Source of the DNA: Bacillota bacterium
GTDB lineage: Bacteria > Bacillota > Sulfobacillia > Sulfobacillales > JAIMBI01
Assembly: GCA_021820465.1 (NCBI GenBank)
Contig: JAKADP010000002.1
Span: 1 to 64,000 of the forward strand
Length of the DNA: 64,000 nucleotides
Direction: 5' to 3'
The notes under the pieces are model-generated. The model ran no database searches. It saw only the letters and a program-made list of their open reading frames with translations, and had not been told where the DNA came from. A program made the translations under genes and the position numbers. Positions within the stretch are counted from its first letter, which is position 1, and the number at the start of each line of letters is the position of its first letter. Shown here one piece after another: positions 33,234 through 41,210 of this stretch.

Positions 33234-35006
33234 TCAGCGGGGGTAGGTCGCCACGGTGCCGCGCAGGCGCTGAATTTCCTTGAAGAGGCAGCGGTTCATC
33301 ACGACGGCCTTGCCTGCCCGATGCGCGGCCTCAGCGGCAGCCTGGCTCACTACGCCCTCCTGCAGCCAGAAGATGGGGGCGGGGTGGTGGCTCGCTTCCT
33401 CCGCCACAGCGGGCGCGTGCTCGGAGCCGCGAAACACCTGCACCACGTCCACCGAGTACGGCACGTCGGCCAGGTGCGCGACACACGCCTCCCCCAAAAT
33501 GTCCTGGCCCGCATACGCCGGGTTCACCCCTATGACGCGGTATCCCAAGCGGTGCAGCTTGCGGGCCACCCGGTAGCTGGGGCGGCCCGTCTGGCCCGAC
33601 AGGCCCACGACCGCGACTGTGATGGGCGTCCCGTCTGCCTTCCAGGGGCTTTCGGCGACCTGCCGAATGACCGCCTCGTCGTTCAGCAGCCGCGGCGCCG
33701 CTGGATGCCCCGTGGCGAACGCGAGTGCCTGGTCTAGGTCAGCCCACAGGTCGTCCACATCTTCCAAACCTACGGACAGCCGGACAAGGTCCGGGTCGGC
33801 GCCGGCTCGGACTTGCTCCTCGGGCGTGAGCTGCTGATGGGTCGTGGAGGCCGGGTGAATGACCAGAGAACGCACGTCGCCCACGTTGGCCACGTGGGAC
33901 CAGAGCCCCAAGCGGTCGATGAAGTGCCGGCCTGCGTCCACGCCACCCACGATGCCGAAGTTGAGCACGGCGCCGTAGTGCCCGGCCTTCAGGTAGCGGC
34001 CGGCGGTGTCATGCTGAGGGTGATCCGCCAGTCCGGGGTAGTTCACCCACGCCACGGCAGGGTGCCGGCCCAGCCGCTCGGCGAGCGCTTGGGCCGTGGC
34101 ACACTGCCGGTCCATGCGCAGCGCGAGCGTCTCCACGCCTTGAAGGATGAGAAATGCGTTGAACGGGGCGAGCGATCCCCCGAGGTCCCGCAGGAGCTTC
34201 ACGCGGAGGCGCGTGGAGAAAGCGAGGCCGCCCATTTCCCGCGCGTACACCAGCCCGTGATAGCTGGGATCTGGCTCGGAAAACTGCGGGAACGTCGGGC
34301 GGTTGTAGTCAAAGCGCCCGCCGTCCACCACGACGCCGCCCATGGCCGTTCCGTGGCCGCCCAGCCACTTGGTGGCCGAGTGGATCACGATGTCGGCCCC
34401 AAACTCAATGGGGCGGCAGAGGTATGGCGTCGCAAACGTGTTGTCCACCGCCAGGGGCACGCCATGGCCGTGGGCCAGCTCGGCCCAGGCGGCCAAGTCG
34501 GCCACATCCAACTTGGGATTGCCCAGGGTCTCCACCAGCACCAGCCGCGTGCGGTCGGTGAGGGCTTGCCGCGCTTCGGACAAAGTTTCCGCCAGATGCA
34601 CCCGAATCCCCAAGTCTGCCATCGTTGACGTCAAGAGCGTGTGCGTGCCGCCGTAGAGGTGGCTGGACGCCACGATTTCGTCGCCGGCGCGAGCCAAGTT
34701 GAAGATGACGGCGCTGGTGGCCGCCTGGCCGCTGGCAAACGCGACGGCGGCGACCCCGCCCTCCAGCAGCGCGATGCGCTTTTCGAGCACATCCGTGGTC
34801 GGGTTCATGATGCGGGTGTAAATGTTGCCCGCCTCATCCAGGCTGAACAGCTCCGCGGCATGCTGGGTGTTTTGAAACGTGAACGCCGTCGTTTGGTAAA
34901 TCGGGACGGCGCGGGCCCCCGTCGCGGGGTCGGGCGCGGTGCCGCCGTGAACGGCCACGGTGGCAAAGCGATAGGGGCGAAGAACCTCGTCAGCAACAGG
35001 CGCCAT
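33234..35006 (-). CDS. metY: O-acetylhomoserine sulfhydrylase fused to a CoA-binding (YccU-like) domain
   Basis: Residues 1-435 are a Cys/Met metabolism PLP enzyme of the MetY type: RFATVAVHGG, NIYTRIMNPTTDVLEKRIALLEGG, DNTFATPYLCRPIEFGADIVIHSATKWLGGHG with the PLP lysine, and SLVIHPASTTHQQLTPEEQ. It would make homocysteine from O-acetylhomoserine and sulfide. Residues about 450-590 form a second domain, VAVVGLSGQTGRPSYRVARKLHRLGYRVIGVNP... IFWLQEGVVSQAA, of the small CoA-binding Rossmann family (YccU type), usually a separate protein. ATG 35006 has TAGGAGG upstream; the track start (35129) lies in the riboswitch. A SAM-I riboswitch precedes it. Confidence 0.92.
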   Translation of the reverse strand: MAPVADEVLRPYRFATVAVHGGTAPDPATGARAVPIYQTTAFTFQNTQHAAELFSLDEAGNIYTRIMNPTTDVLEKRIALLEGGVAAVAFASGQAATSAVIFNLARAGDEIVASSHLYGGTHTLLTSTMADLGIRVHLAETLSEARQALTDRTRLVLVETLGNPKLDVADLAAWAELAHGHGVPLAVDNTFATPYLCRPIEFGADIVIHSATKWLGGHGTAMGGVVVDGGRFDYNRPTFPQFSEPDPSYHGLVYAREMGGLAFSTRLRVKLLRDLGGSLAPFNAFLILQGVETLALRMDRQCATAQALAERLGRHPAVAWVNYPGLADHPQHDTAGRYLKAGHYGAVLNFGIVGGVDAGRHFIDRLGLWSHVANVGDVRSLVIHPASTTHQQLTPEEQVRAGADPDLVRLSVGLEDVDDLWADLDQALAFATGHPAAPRLLNDEAVIRQVAESPWKADGTPITVAVVGLSGQTGRPSYRVARKLHRLGYRVIGVNPAYAGQDILGEACVAHLADVPYSVDVVQVFRGSEHAPAVAEEASHHPAPIFWLQEGVVSQAAAEAAHRAGKAVVMNRCLFKEIQRLRGTVATYPR

Positions 35007-35011
35007 GGGAT

Positions 35012-35038
35012 GCCTCCTAATGGGATGATTAGGAAGGC
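35012..35038 (-). promoter_or_regulatory. Hairpin hiding the metY ribosome binding site
   Basis: On the minus strand GCCTtCCTAAT pairs with ATTAGGAGGC around a CATCCC loop, leaving one bulged T. The 3' arm contains the AGGAGG ribosome binding site, 5 bases before the ATG. This fits an expression platform of the SAM-I riboswitch that acts on translation. Confidence 0.75.
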
Positions 35039-35088
35039 CTCTCCGCCATTGCCGGTGCCCCAAGATCCGGGCGCACCGAATGGAATCC

Positions 35089-35197
35089 CCTTCATCTCTC
35101 AGCCACGGCACGGCTGCAGGAATTGGCACCAGACGCGGGTATCCCGCCGGTTGCCGGGCTTCATCGGGCCAGTCCCTCCACCACTCTCCATGAAGAG
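35089..35197 (-). promoter_or_regulatory. SAM-I (S-box) riboswitch upstream of metY
   Basis: The minus strand shows the S-box core: CTTCATGGAGAG (P1/P2 5' side), GGAGGGACTGGCCC, GATGAAGCCCGGCAACC, then GGTGCCAATTCCTGCAG and GGCTGAGAGATGAAG closing P1 (CTTCAT/ATGAAG). It binds S-adenosylmethionine. No terminator with a U-tract follows; instead a hairpin covers the ribosome binding site. Confidence 0.95.
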
Positions 35198-35214
35198 GCG
35201 CTTACCTGACCGCG

Positions 35215-35243
35215 ATGCTAGCAGGGGCCAGCGCCCCTGACAA
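35215..35243 (-). promoter_or_regulatory. Promoter of the metY riboswitch transcript
   Basis: On the minus strand TTGTCA (35243-35238) is followed after 17 bases by TAGCAT (35220-35215). Transcription would start about ten bases before the riboswitch. Confidence 0.75.
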
Positions 35244-35308
35244 GGGGTTATCGCCCGAAGACGTGCGCCCGACCGGCGGCCTGCGTGTCCTAGCCAGGCT
35301 CCTAACGT

Positions 35309-35350
35309 GCGTCCAGCCAACCGAGCCGGCAAGCTCGGTTGGCTGGACGC
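35309..35350 (-). terminator. 18-bp hairpin after the CocE-type hydrolase gene
   Basis: GCGTCCAGCCAACCGAGC pairs perfectly with GCTCGGTTGGCTGGACGC around a six-base loop, 11 bases past the stop codon. It is among the strongest hairpins in the window yet has no U-tract. It separates the gene from the metY promoter. Confidence 0.75.
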
Positions 35351-35361
35351 GGGCCGAGTGA

Positions 35362-37245
35362 CTAGCCGCGGCGCGGCGCCGAATTCACGCGAATCGGGCC
35401 GGTGTAGCGGTGATACTCGATCCGCGATGGGTGCTCAGGGTCGTGATGGATTGTGATGTGGGCCACGGGCCCCTCCACATCATCAGCATTGGGTCCGCCC
35501 GTGTGCCAGTTGCGGTCCGCGAGGGGAAAGTTGGAGCCCGCCACCTCCAGCCGAATCTGATGGCCCGGTCCAAAGTAGTTGGCGGTAGTCATGCCCTTGA
35601 CCCGCAGCTCGTAGACCGTGCCGGGGGTTACGGGCGCCGGGTGGGCCATGCTGTCTCGATAGCGCAGGCGGAGCGCGCTCCACGCCACGTTGTAGGCGGT
35701 GCCATCTGGATAGACGTCGACCAGCTTGAGAAACACGTCGGCGTCTGGCACATCGACCGACACGTGCAGGACGGCATCGACGTCGCCCGCGATGGCGATC
35801 CCCTCGTCCAGGGGCGGCGTGGAATACACCAGCACGTCATGGCGCGACTCTGCCGACCGCTGGTCGCACACGATCGGGTCGGACCCCAGCGCAAACCCCA
35901 GCGACTGCACCGGGTTCTTGGGGTCGGAGCAGACGACATCCTGGGAATGGGCCGGGGCGTCCGGCGCCCGAGTCAGTGTTCCATCACCATAGAGGCTTTG
36001 GGCATGGCCGGTGCTGTTTAGGTACAGCGGCTCCCAGCGGGTCTCGGGCAGCGGCCAGTGCTCTCCGGTGAGCCACTGATTCGCGCCCATCAGAAACACC
36101 TGCACCTTCGGCATCGGCGTCCAGGCATCGGCCTCCCCATTGAGGAAGCGGCGGAACCAGGCCCAGATGACATCGTCATAAGGAAACGTGGTGTTGCCCA
36201 CCGGGCGGTCGCCCAGCATCGCCTGGGGCGACGCGGCGCGGATCATGGCGCAGTGGGAGCTGGCGGTCATGATCAGGTACTGATCCGGATGGTGCTGCTG
36301 GAATTCGAACAGCTTGACCGACTCGTAGGCGCCCACGTCCAGCCAGCCGTTGATGTTGATCTGCGGCGTGGCGCCGGTGTGGTGCGCGTGGATGTGGGAA
36401 GACTCCTGCCACACCGGGTCCATGGGCGTGACCCGCATGTAGGTGTCGTAGCCGGTCTTGGGCACGCCCATGCGCTTTAGCACGTCGCCGCTGGGCGGGA
36501 TGCGCCGAATGCGCTCCAAGGTGCGCTTGTACTCCGGGTCCCGCGAGCCCGGGGATGAGACCACGAAGGTCCGCATGGCGCGCTCCAGCGCGTCGGGGTC
36601 GTCGGTATCGGGCAGCCGCGGCCGGTCCAGCACGGCGGAGGGATGGTACCACATGGTCCAGGTGCTGAGGACGGGAATGCCCCCCTTGTAAAACAGGCCG
36701 TTGTTGCCCTCGCAGCCCGGTATGTTTCCGACGCCGGCCCCCGGACTCATCGGCACGCCGGCCTTGAGCGCCGGGTGGCCCTCGGCGGCCACCACCAACT
36801 GGTTTTCGGCCGGCGAGGAGCAGCCAATCAGGCCCACGCTGCCGTTTGACCACGACTGGGCCGCGATCCACGTCATGGTGTCCGCCGCGTCCTCGGCGCC
36901 CTGGCCAATCAGGGTGTAGGGCCCATCGGACCATCCCGTCCCGCGCTCGTTCTGGATGATAGCGGCCCAGCCGGCGGCAAAAGCCTTGCGGAACACGTTG
37001 TAGCCCAGCTCGTGCGTAGCCGGGTTCTGGTACGGGGTTCTCACCATGATGACGGGCACGGGCGCGGTGGCCCGCGGGCGGACAATCACCGTCGCCAGGC
37101 GCTTGCCGTCGCGCATCGCCAGCATCCGATATTCGACGACGTACTTGTCGCCGGTCGCCCCCAAGCCTTGGAGGTGGGTCTCCAATTTGGTCGGTGCGCC
37201 GTAGTGGAGCTCCAAGGTATTCGGATCGGTCGCTTCGCTGTCCAC
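35362..37245 (-). CDS. CocE/NonD family hydrolase (X-Pro dipeptidyl-peptidase-like)
   Basis: The 627-residue protein combines an alpha/beta hydrolase domain with a C-terminal jelly-roll, as in cocaine esterase and X-Pro dipeptidyl-peptidases. Seen are MVRTPYQNP, QNERGTGWSDG (oxyanion region), the nucleophile region VGLIGCSSPAENQLVVAAEGHPAL, and the C-terminal block AIAGDVDAVLHVSVDVPDADVFLKLVDVYPDG...GHQIRLEVAGSNFP. The substrate (an ester, amide or acylated peptide) is unknown. GTG 37245 follows AAGGAGTG; the track's extra 93 residues lie upstream and have no domain. No signal peptide. It lies between the two SAM riboswitch operons but shows no riboswitch of its own. Confidence 0.88.
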   Translation of the reverse strand: MDSEATDPNTLELHYGAPTKLETHLQGLGATGDKYVVEYRMLAMRDGKRLATVIVRPRATAPVPVIMVRTPYQNPATHELGYNVFRKAFAAGWAAIIQNERGTGWSDGPYTLIGQGAEDAADTMTWIAAQSWSNGSVGLIGCSSPAENQLVVAAEGHPALKAGVPMSPGAGVGNIPGCEGNNGLFYKGGIPVLSTWTMWYHPSAVLDRPRLPDTDDPDALERAMRTFVVSSPGSRDPEYKRTLERIRRIPPSGDVLKRMGVPKTGYDTYMRVTPMDPVWQESSHIHAHHTGATPQININGWLDVGAYESVKLFEFQQHHPDQYLIMTASSHCAMIRAASPQAMLGDRPVGNTTFPYDDVIWAWFRRFLNGEADAWTPMPKVQVFLMGANQWLTGEHWPLPETRWEPLYLNSTGHAQSLYGDGTLTRAPDAPAHSQDVVCSDPKNPVQSLGFALGSDPIVCDQRSAESRHDVLVYSTPPLDEGIAIAGDVDAVLHVSVDVPDADVFLKLVDVYPDGTAYNVAWSALRLRYRDSMAHPAPVTPGTVYELRVKGMTTANYFGPGHQIRLEVAGSNFPLADRNWHTGGPNADDVEGPVAHITIHHDPEHPSRIEYHRYTGPIRVNSAPRRG

Positions 37246-37432
37246 TGTCCCACTCCTTCCAGCTTCCCGACTTGATGCACGGGAGTCTGTCCTTGCGGGG
37301 ATGCCGCCCAGGGGCCTCGAGCGCCTGAAGACGGGCGGTCCCCGCGCCTCGACAGTTCGCGAGCCGCTCGGGATTCCCTGCCTCCCGCGTCCAAGCGGGC
37401 AGCGTGATGCCCCCCGGCGTAGCCGTCGGTGC

Positions 37433-37461
37433 TTGACAGCCGTGCGTTCTTTCTCTAGCGT
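37433..37461 (+). promoter_or_regulatory. Candidate promoter of the metX-hom operon
   Basis: TTGACA (37433-37438), a 17-base spacer and TAGCGT (37456-37461) lie about 75 bases before the SAM-I aptamer. The perfect -35 box makes it the best candidate in this gap. Confidence 0.6.
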
Positions 37462-37534
37462 AGAGCCGCGCCCGCGTGGGCGGGAAACGGCCAGCGGCAA
37501 GCCAAACATTCCACAAAACTTCATAGCGTGGCCC

Positions 37535-37655
37535 GATTATCGAGAGCGGCGGAGGGACTGGCCCGATGAAGCCCGGCAACCCAGCGTAGCTGAAGGTGCC
37601 AACTCCTGCAGACCCCAACCGTGCCTGGGCGCGGGGAGGTCTGAGAGATAAGCGG
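37535..37655 (+). promoter_or_regulatory. SAM-I (S-box) riboswitch upstream of metX-hom
   Basis: The consensus parts occur in order: ATTATCGAGAG, GGAGGGACTGGCCC, GATGAAGCCCGGCAACC, GGTGCCAACTCCTGCAG and GTCTGAGAGATAAG, with P1 formed by TTATC/GATAA. The terminator that follows makes it a transcriptional OFF switch: high SAM stops metX and hom expression. Confidence 0.96.
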
Positions 37656-37672
37656 ACGGCGGTCGTGCGACT

Positions 37673-37697
37673 CCGTCAGCTTGTCTGACGGATTTTT
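37673..37697 (+). terminator. SAM-controlled terminator before metX
   Basis: CCGTCAG-cttgt-CTGACGG is followed by ATTTTT, 16 bases ahead of the metX start. It is the expression platform of the riboswitch. Confidence 0.93.
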
Positions 37698-37712
37698 GTG
37701 TAGGAAGGGAGC

Positions 37713-38771
37713 TTGACCACGAAGACCGAGGTGACCGTGGCCAGTGAGGGCTTAACATTGGACAGGGGTGGGTGGCTGCCAGCGGCCACGGTGGCCGTGG
37801 AGACCTGGGGGACCCCCGGACGGCCCGTGGTGCTGGTGTGCCATGCGCTGACGGGGGACGCCCACCTCGCGCGCCACCATGCCGCAGATCGCGCAGGCTG
37901 GTGGGAGTGGCTGGTGGGGCCGGGCCGGCCACTCGACCCCGAGCGGGCTTACATCGTGGCCACCAATGTGCTGGGGGGATGCGCCGGCACAACCGGGCCG
38001 GACCTCGCCAACCCCACGGCCGCCTTTCCCGCCATCACGGTCGGCGACATGGTGCGCGTCGAAAGCTTGGCGCTAGACAGCCTGGGCATCGGGGATCTGG
38101 CGCTGGTGATCGGGGGATCGCTGGGCGGGATGCGCGCCCTGGAGTGGCTCGCGGCCTTTCCGCAGCGCGTCAGGGCGGCTGCGGGCATCGGAGTGTCTGC
38201 GGGGTTGTCGGCGCAGGCGCTCGGGGCAAACCACGTGCAGCTGCAAGCCCTCGCGTGGGGACTCGCGCATGGCCCCGAGGCGGCCCGGTCGGCTCTGGGC
38301 TGGGCTCGCATGAGTGCGATGCTGACATATCGATCCGCGAGCCATCTGAATGGCCGCTTTGGCCGGTCCGTCGGCCCGTCCGGGAACTTTCAGGTGGCGT
38401 CGTATCTGGACCACCAGGCCGACAAGCTGACTGCCCGGTTCCACCCGGCCAGCTACTATCGGCTGGCCGAGGCGATGGGCTGGTGGGAGCTGGACGTTTG
38501 CCGGGTGGCCGGGGCCACCGCGCCTGTGTGGCTCTTGGGCTTGGAGGGCGATGTGTTATTTCCCGCCAGCGACGTGCGCGACACGGCCGACCGGCTGGGT
38601 GCGGCTGGCGTGCGTGTCCACTACCACGAGCTGGCGAACGCCGTGGGGCACGATGCCTTTCTCATGCCGGGGGCGTCAGGACTGGACGCGTGGGTGGCGG
38701 CGGCGGTGGACGAGGCCATCGGCCGGCGCACCCTGGCGGCGGGCACCCGGGGCGAGGCGCCATGGAGCTGA
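37713..38771 (+). CDS. metX: Homoserine O-acetyltransferase
   Basis: MetX acetylates homoserine with acetyl-CoA to give the substrate of MetY. The 352-residue alpha/beta hydrolase shows VCHALTGDAHLA, NVLGGCAGTTGP, the nucleophile Ser in VIGGSLGGMRALEWLAAFP, and the late Asp and His in LEGDVLFP and GHDAFLMP. The start is TTG 37713 after AGGAAGGGA. The order of residues fits MetX; acetyl versus succinyl preference cannot be proven by eye, but the MetY partner uses the acetyl ester. It is preceded by the SAM-I riboswitch and overlaps hom by ten bases. Confidence 0.93.
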   Translation: MTTKTEVTVASEGLTLDRGGWLPAATVAVETWGTPGRPVVLVCHALTGDAHLARHHAADRAGWWEWLVGPGRPLDPERAYIVATNVLGGCAGTTGPDLANPTAAFPAITVGDMVRVESLALDSLGIGDLALVIGGSLGGMRALEWLAAFPQRVRAAAGIGVSAGLSAQALGANHVQLQALAWGLAHGPEAARSALGWARMSAMLTYRSASHLNGRFGRSVGPSGNFQVASYLDHQADKLTARFHPASYYRLAEAMGWWELDVCRVAGATAPVWLLGLEGDVLFPASDVRDTADRLGAAGVRVHYHELANAVGHDAFLMPGASGLDAWVAAAVDEAIGRRTLAAGTRGEAPWS

Positions 38772-39913
38772 CCGTCATCGGCGTGGGAGAGGTCGGAGCA
38801 GCACTGCTGCGCCAGCTGGACCGCATGCAGGGGCATCTCCCCGACTTGATTGGCGAGTCGTTGGTGGTGCGCCACGGGGTGGTCCGCCACCCCGATCGAG
38901 AGCGAGACTGCCCCGCCCCCACCCACGGGTACACCACGAATGCCGAGGCTGCCGCGCTGGATCCCGCCGTGGACCTCGTGGTCGAGGTGGCGGGGGGCCG
39001 CGGCTGGGCGCCGCTGCTGGAACGCGTCGTCGGCCGCGGCGTGCCGGTCGTCACCGCCAATAAAGAATTGGTGGCCTGGGATGGCCCGCAGCTCAGGCGC
39101 GCCGCGCGCGCCGCCGGCACCGATGTTTGGATGGAGGCTTCCGTAGGCGGAGCGATTCCGGTCCTGCGCACGCTGGAGCTGTCGTGGCCGGGGTACGCGT
39201 TTGGGTACGTCGCGGGAGTGTTGAACGGGACCGTCAACTTCGTCCTGGACCAGATGGCTGCGGGCCAAAGCCTGGCCCATGCGGTGGCGGCCGCCCAGGC
39301 GGCGGGCCTCGCCGAAGCGGACCCCGAGGCGGACGTGTCCGGGCGGGATACCCAGCGGAAGCTGGCGGTGCTGATGCAGCTGGCTTTCGGGGTGGCGGTG
39401 CGTCCGGATGACATCCCCACGCGGGGGATTGGAGCGGTCCACCCGGATCAAGTCCAGGCGTGGGCGCGCCGCGGCTACCGCGTGAAGCTTTTGGCCCAGG
39501 CGTGGCGTGGAGCCGATGGCGTGGCGGCAGTGGTGGGGCCGGCCGTCGTGCCCGCGGCGCACCCGCTGGGGCAGCTTTCGGGAGCAGAAAATGCCGTGCT
39601 GCTGTCCGGCCCCGACACCGGTGAGGCGCTGTTGATGGGCATGGGCGCGGGCGGCGGCCCCACGGCGTCGGCCGTGCTGGCGGACATCGTGGCGGCCGCC
39701 CGGGTGAGGCGCGGCCGCAGTGGGTTGTCTTGGTGCCGCCCGATCCAGGACAATGTGCCGTGGGTGGATCGCCCGCTCGGGGTGGTGTGGGCCGCCGAGA
39801 GTCCTCCGCGCCGCGGGCGGGTGTCGCCGCGGGCGATGGACGGCTGGCGGCGGATTACTCCGCAGGCGGCAGAGCCGCTCTGGTGGTGGGATGGGGGCGC
39901 CCTCTCCGGCTGA
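38762..39913 (+). CDS. hom: Homoserine dehydrogenase
   Basis: It reduces aspartate semialdehyde to homoserine, the precursor used by MetX. The 383-residue protein has the N-terminal nucleotide fold LTVIGVGEVGAALLRQL, VVTANKELVAW, the family signature AGVLNGTVNFVLDQM, and EADPEADVSGRDTQRKLAVLMQLAFG with the catalytic-region acidic residues and lysine. There is no recognisable ACT domain; the last 70 residues are short and Trp/Arg-rich, so feedback by threonine through ACT is unlikely. ATG 38762 lies inside the end of metX, so homoserine synthesis is tied to the SAM riboswitch. Confidence 0.93.
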   Translation: MELTVIGVGEVGAALLRQLDRMQGHLPDLIGESLVVRHGVVRHPDRERDCPAPTHGYTTNAEAAALDPAVDLVVEVAGGRGWAPLLERVVGRGVPVVTANKELVAWDGPQLRRAARAAGTDVWMEASVGGAIPVLRTLELSWPGYAFGYVAGVLNGTVNFVLDQMAAGQSLAHAVAAAQAAGLAEADPEADVSGRDTQRKLAVLMQLAFGVAVRPDDIPTRGIGAVHPDQVQAWARRGYRVKLLAQAWRGADGVAAVVGPAVVPAAHPLGQLSGAENAVLLSGPDTGEALLMGMGAGGGPTASAVLADIVAAARVRRGRSGLSWCRPIQDNVPWVDRPLGVVWAAESPPRRGRVSPRAMDGWRRITPQAAEPLWWWDGGALSG

Positions 39914-39943
39914 ACGGGTGCCGCGGGATGGCCGAGGTGAGCG

Positions 39944-40309
39944 ATGGAGGACATCGGGGACACCGGGGACTGGGAGGCTTTTATGGACGCCATGCGGGCG
40001 GGCCGCTACTTCGAGGCGCACGACCACCTCGAGCCGCGGTGGCGCGCGACAGCAAGCCCCAAGGTGCAGGCGGCCATCTGGCTGGCGGTGCTGCTGCTGC
40101 ATCGGGCCCGCGGGAATGGCGTGGGTGTCGACCGCGTTCAACATAAGCTGGTCCGGCGACTGCGCGACGCCGCGGCGCCGGCGGCGCTGGCGGCCGCGGC
40201 GGCCGCCAGCCCCGTGGATGCGGCCGAAGTGTGCCGGGCCCTCGCCCAAGCGGAGGCCTGGGTGCTGGCCGGCGGGCGCGGGGGCCCTCCATCGGGGGGC
40301 CACACGTGA
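39944..40309 (+). CDS. DUF309 family protein
   Basis: The 121-residue helical protein carries the DUF309 signature GRYFEAHDHLEPRWRATASPKVQAAIWLAVLLLHRARGNGVG, in which an E-x-H-x-x-x-E pattern suggests a metal or ligand site. The function of the family is unknown. It stands 30 bases after hom and 21 bases before the enoyl reductase gene, so it may be part of the same transcript. The C-terminal third is Ala-rich. Confidence 0.8.
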   Translation: MEDIGDTGDWEAFMDAMRAGRYFEAHDHLEPRWRATASPKVQAAIWLAVLLLHRARGNGVGVDRVQHKLVRRLRDAAAPAALAAAAAASPVDAAEVCRALAQAEAWVLAGGRGGPPSGGHT

Positions 40310-40330
40310 CAGGAGAAGGAGGCCGACCGA

Positions 40331-41128
40331 GTGGTGGATGAGCCGGGACCGCGGGGGCTCCTGGTGGGTCGGCGCGCTCTGGTGATGGGCGTCGCCAACA
40401 AGCGGAGTCTCGCCTGGGGAATTGCCCAGGCCCTTGTGCGTGAAGGGGCCGAAGTGGCCCTGAGCTATCGGCGGGAACGCGTGCGCGAGCATCTGAGCCA
40501 GTGGGTCCGAGACTGGCCCACGCCGCCGTTGCTGGTGCCGTGCGATGTGATGGATGACGGCTCGGTCGCGGAGATGGGTGCCACCCTGGCCCGTGAGTGG
40601 GGCGGGGTGGACGCCGTGGTCCACAGCATTGCCCATGCCCAGCCGGGAGACTTGGCGGGGCGATTCGTGGACACAAGCCGCGCGGGCTGGCAGGTGGCCA
40701 CGGAGACGTCCGCGTATTCGCTGGCCCTAGTGGCGCGAGCCTGCCTGCCGCTGTGGGAGGCGCGGGGCGGGGGCAGCTTGACCGCCATGAGCTACATCGG
40801 GGCGGATCGGGTGGTGCCGAATTACAACGTCATGGGGGTCGCCAAAGCCGCCTTGGAGTCGGCCGTGCGCTATCTGGCCAGCGACCTGGGTCCCAGCCAG
40901 GTGCGGGTGAACGCGATTTCGGCCGGTCCGGTCAAGACGCTGGCCGCCACCGGTGTCCAGGGCTTTTCCGAGCTGCTGCATCAAATTGCGGAGCGCTCGC
41001 CGCTCCAAAGCGGCATTACCATCGAGGACGTGGGCAGCGCTGCCGTGTTTTTGGCCTCGGACTGGGCGCGCCGCATCACGGGGCAAGTGCTGTTTGTCGA
41101 CGCGGGGTACCATGTGACCGGCGTGTGA
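40331..41128 (+). CDS. fabI: Enoyl-[acyl-carrier-protein] reductase (NADH), FabI type
   Basis: FabI performs the last reduction of each fatty acid elongation cycle. The 265-residue short-chain dehydrogenase-like protein has the FabI nucleotide motif GVANKRSLAWGIAQAL, the D-x-x-x-SIAHA region (VVHSIAHAQPGDL), the Y-x6-K pair in NYNVMGVAKAALESAVRYLA, and NAISAGPVKTLAATGV, all typical of FabI rather than of other reductases. GTG 40331 follows AGGAGAAGG. It is followed by a 3-hydroxyacyl-CoA dehydrogenase gene, giving a lipid-metabolism pair. Confidence 0.92.
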   Translation: MVDEPGPRGLLVGRRALVMGVANKRSLAWGIAQALVREGAEVALSYRRERVREHLSQWVRDWPTPPLLVPCDVMDDGSVAEMGATLAREWGGVDAVVHSIAHAQPGDLAGRFVDTSRAGWQVATETSAYSLALVARACLPLWEARGGGSLTAMSYIGADRVVPNYNVMGVAKAALESAVRYLASDLGPSQVRVNAISAGPVKTLAATGVQGFSELLHQIAERSPLQSGITIEDVGSAAVFLASDWARRITGQVLFVDAGYHVTGV

Positions 41129-41210
41129 TCGGTGCCCAATCCGCCCAGCGTCGGCATGGCGCCGTGATGCGGACCGGGGCGTAAGCAGGGTCGTTAGGAG
41201 GGGCGTCAGG

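Noticed and set aside
38621-40636. 671-residue minus-strand ORF opposite hom, DUF309 and fabI
   Set aside because: It runs antisense over three recognisable genes, has His/Arg/Gln-rich low-complexity sequence and no ribosome binding site.
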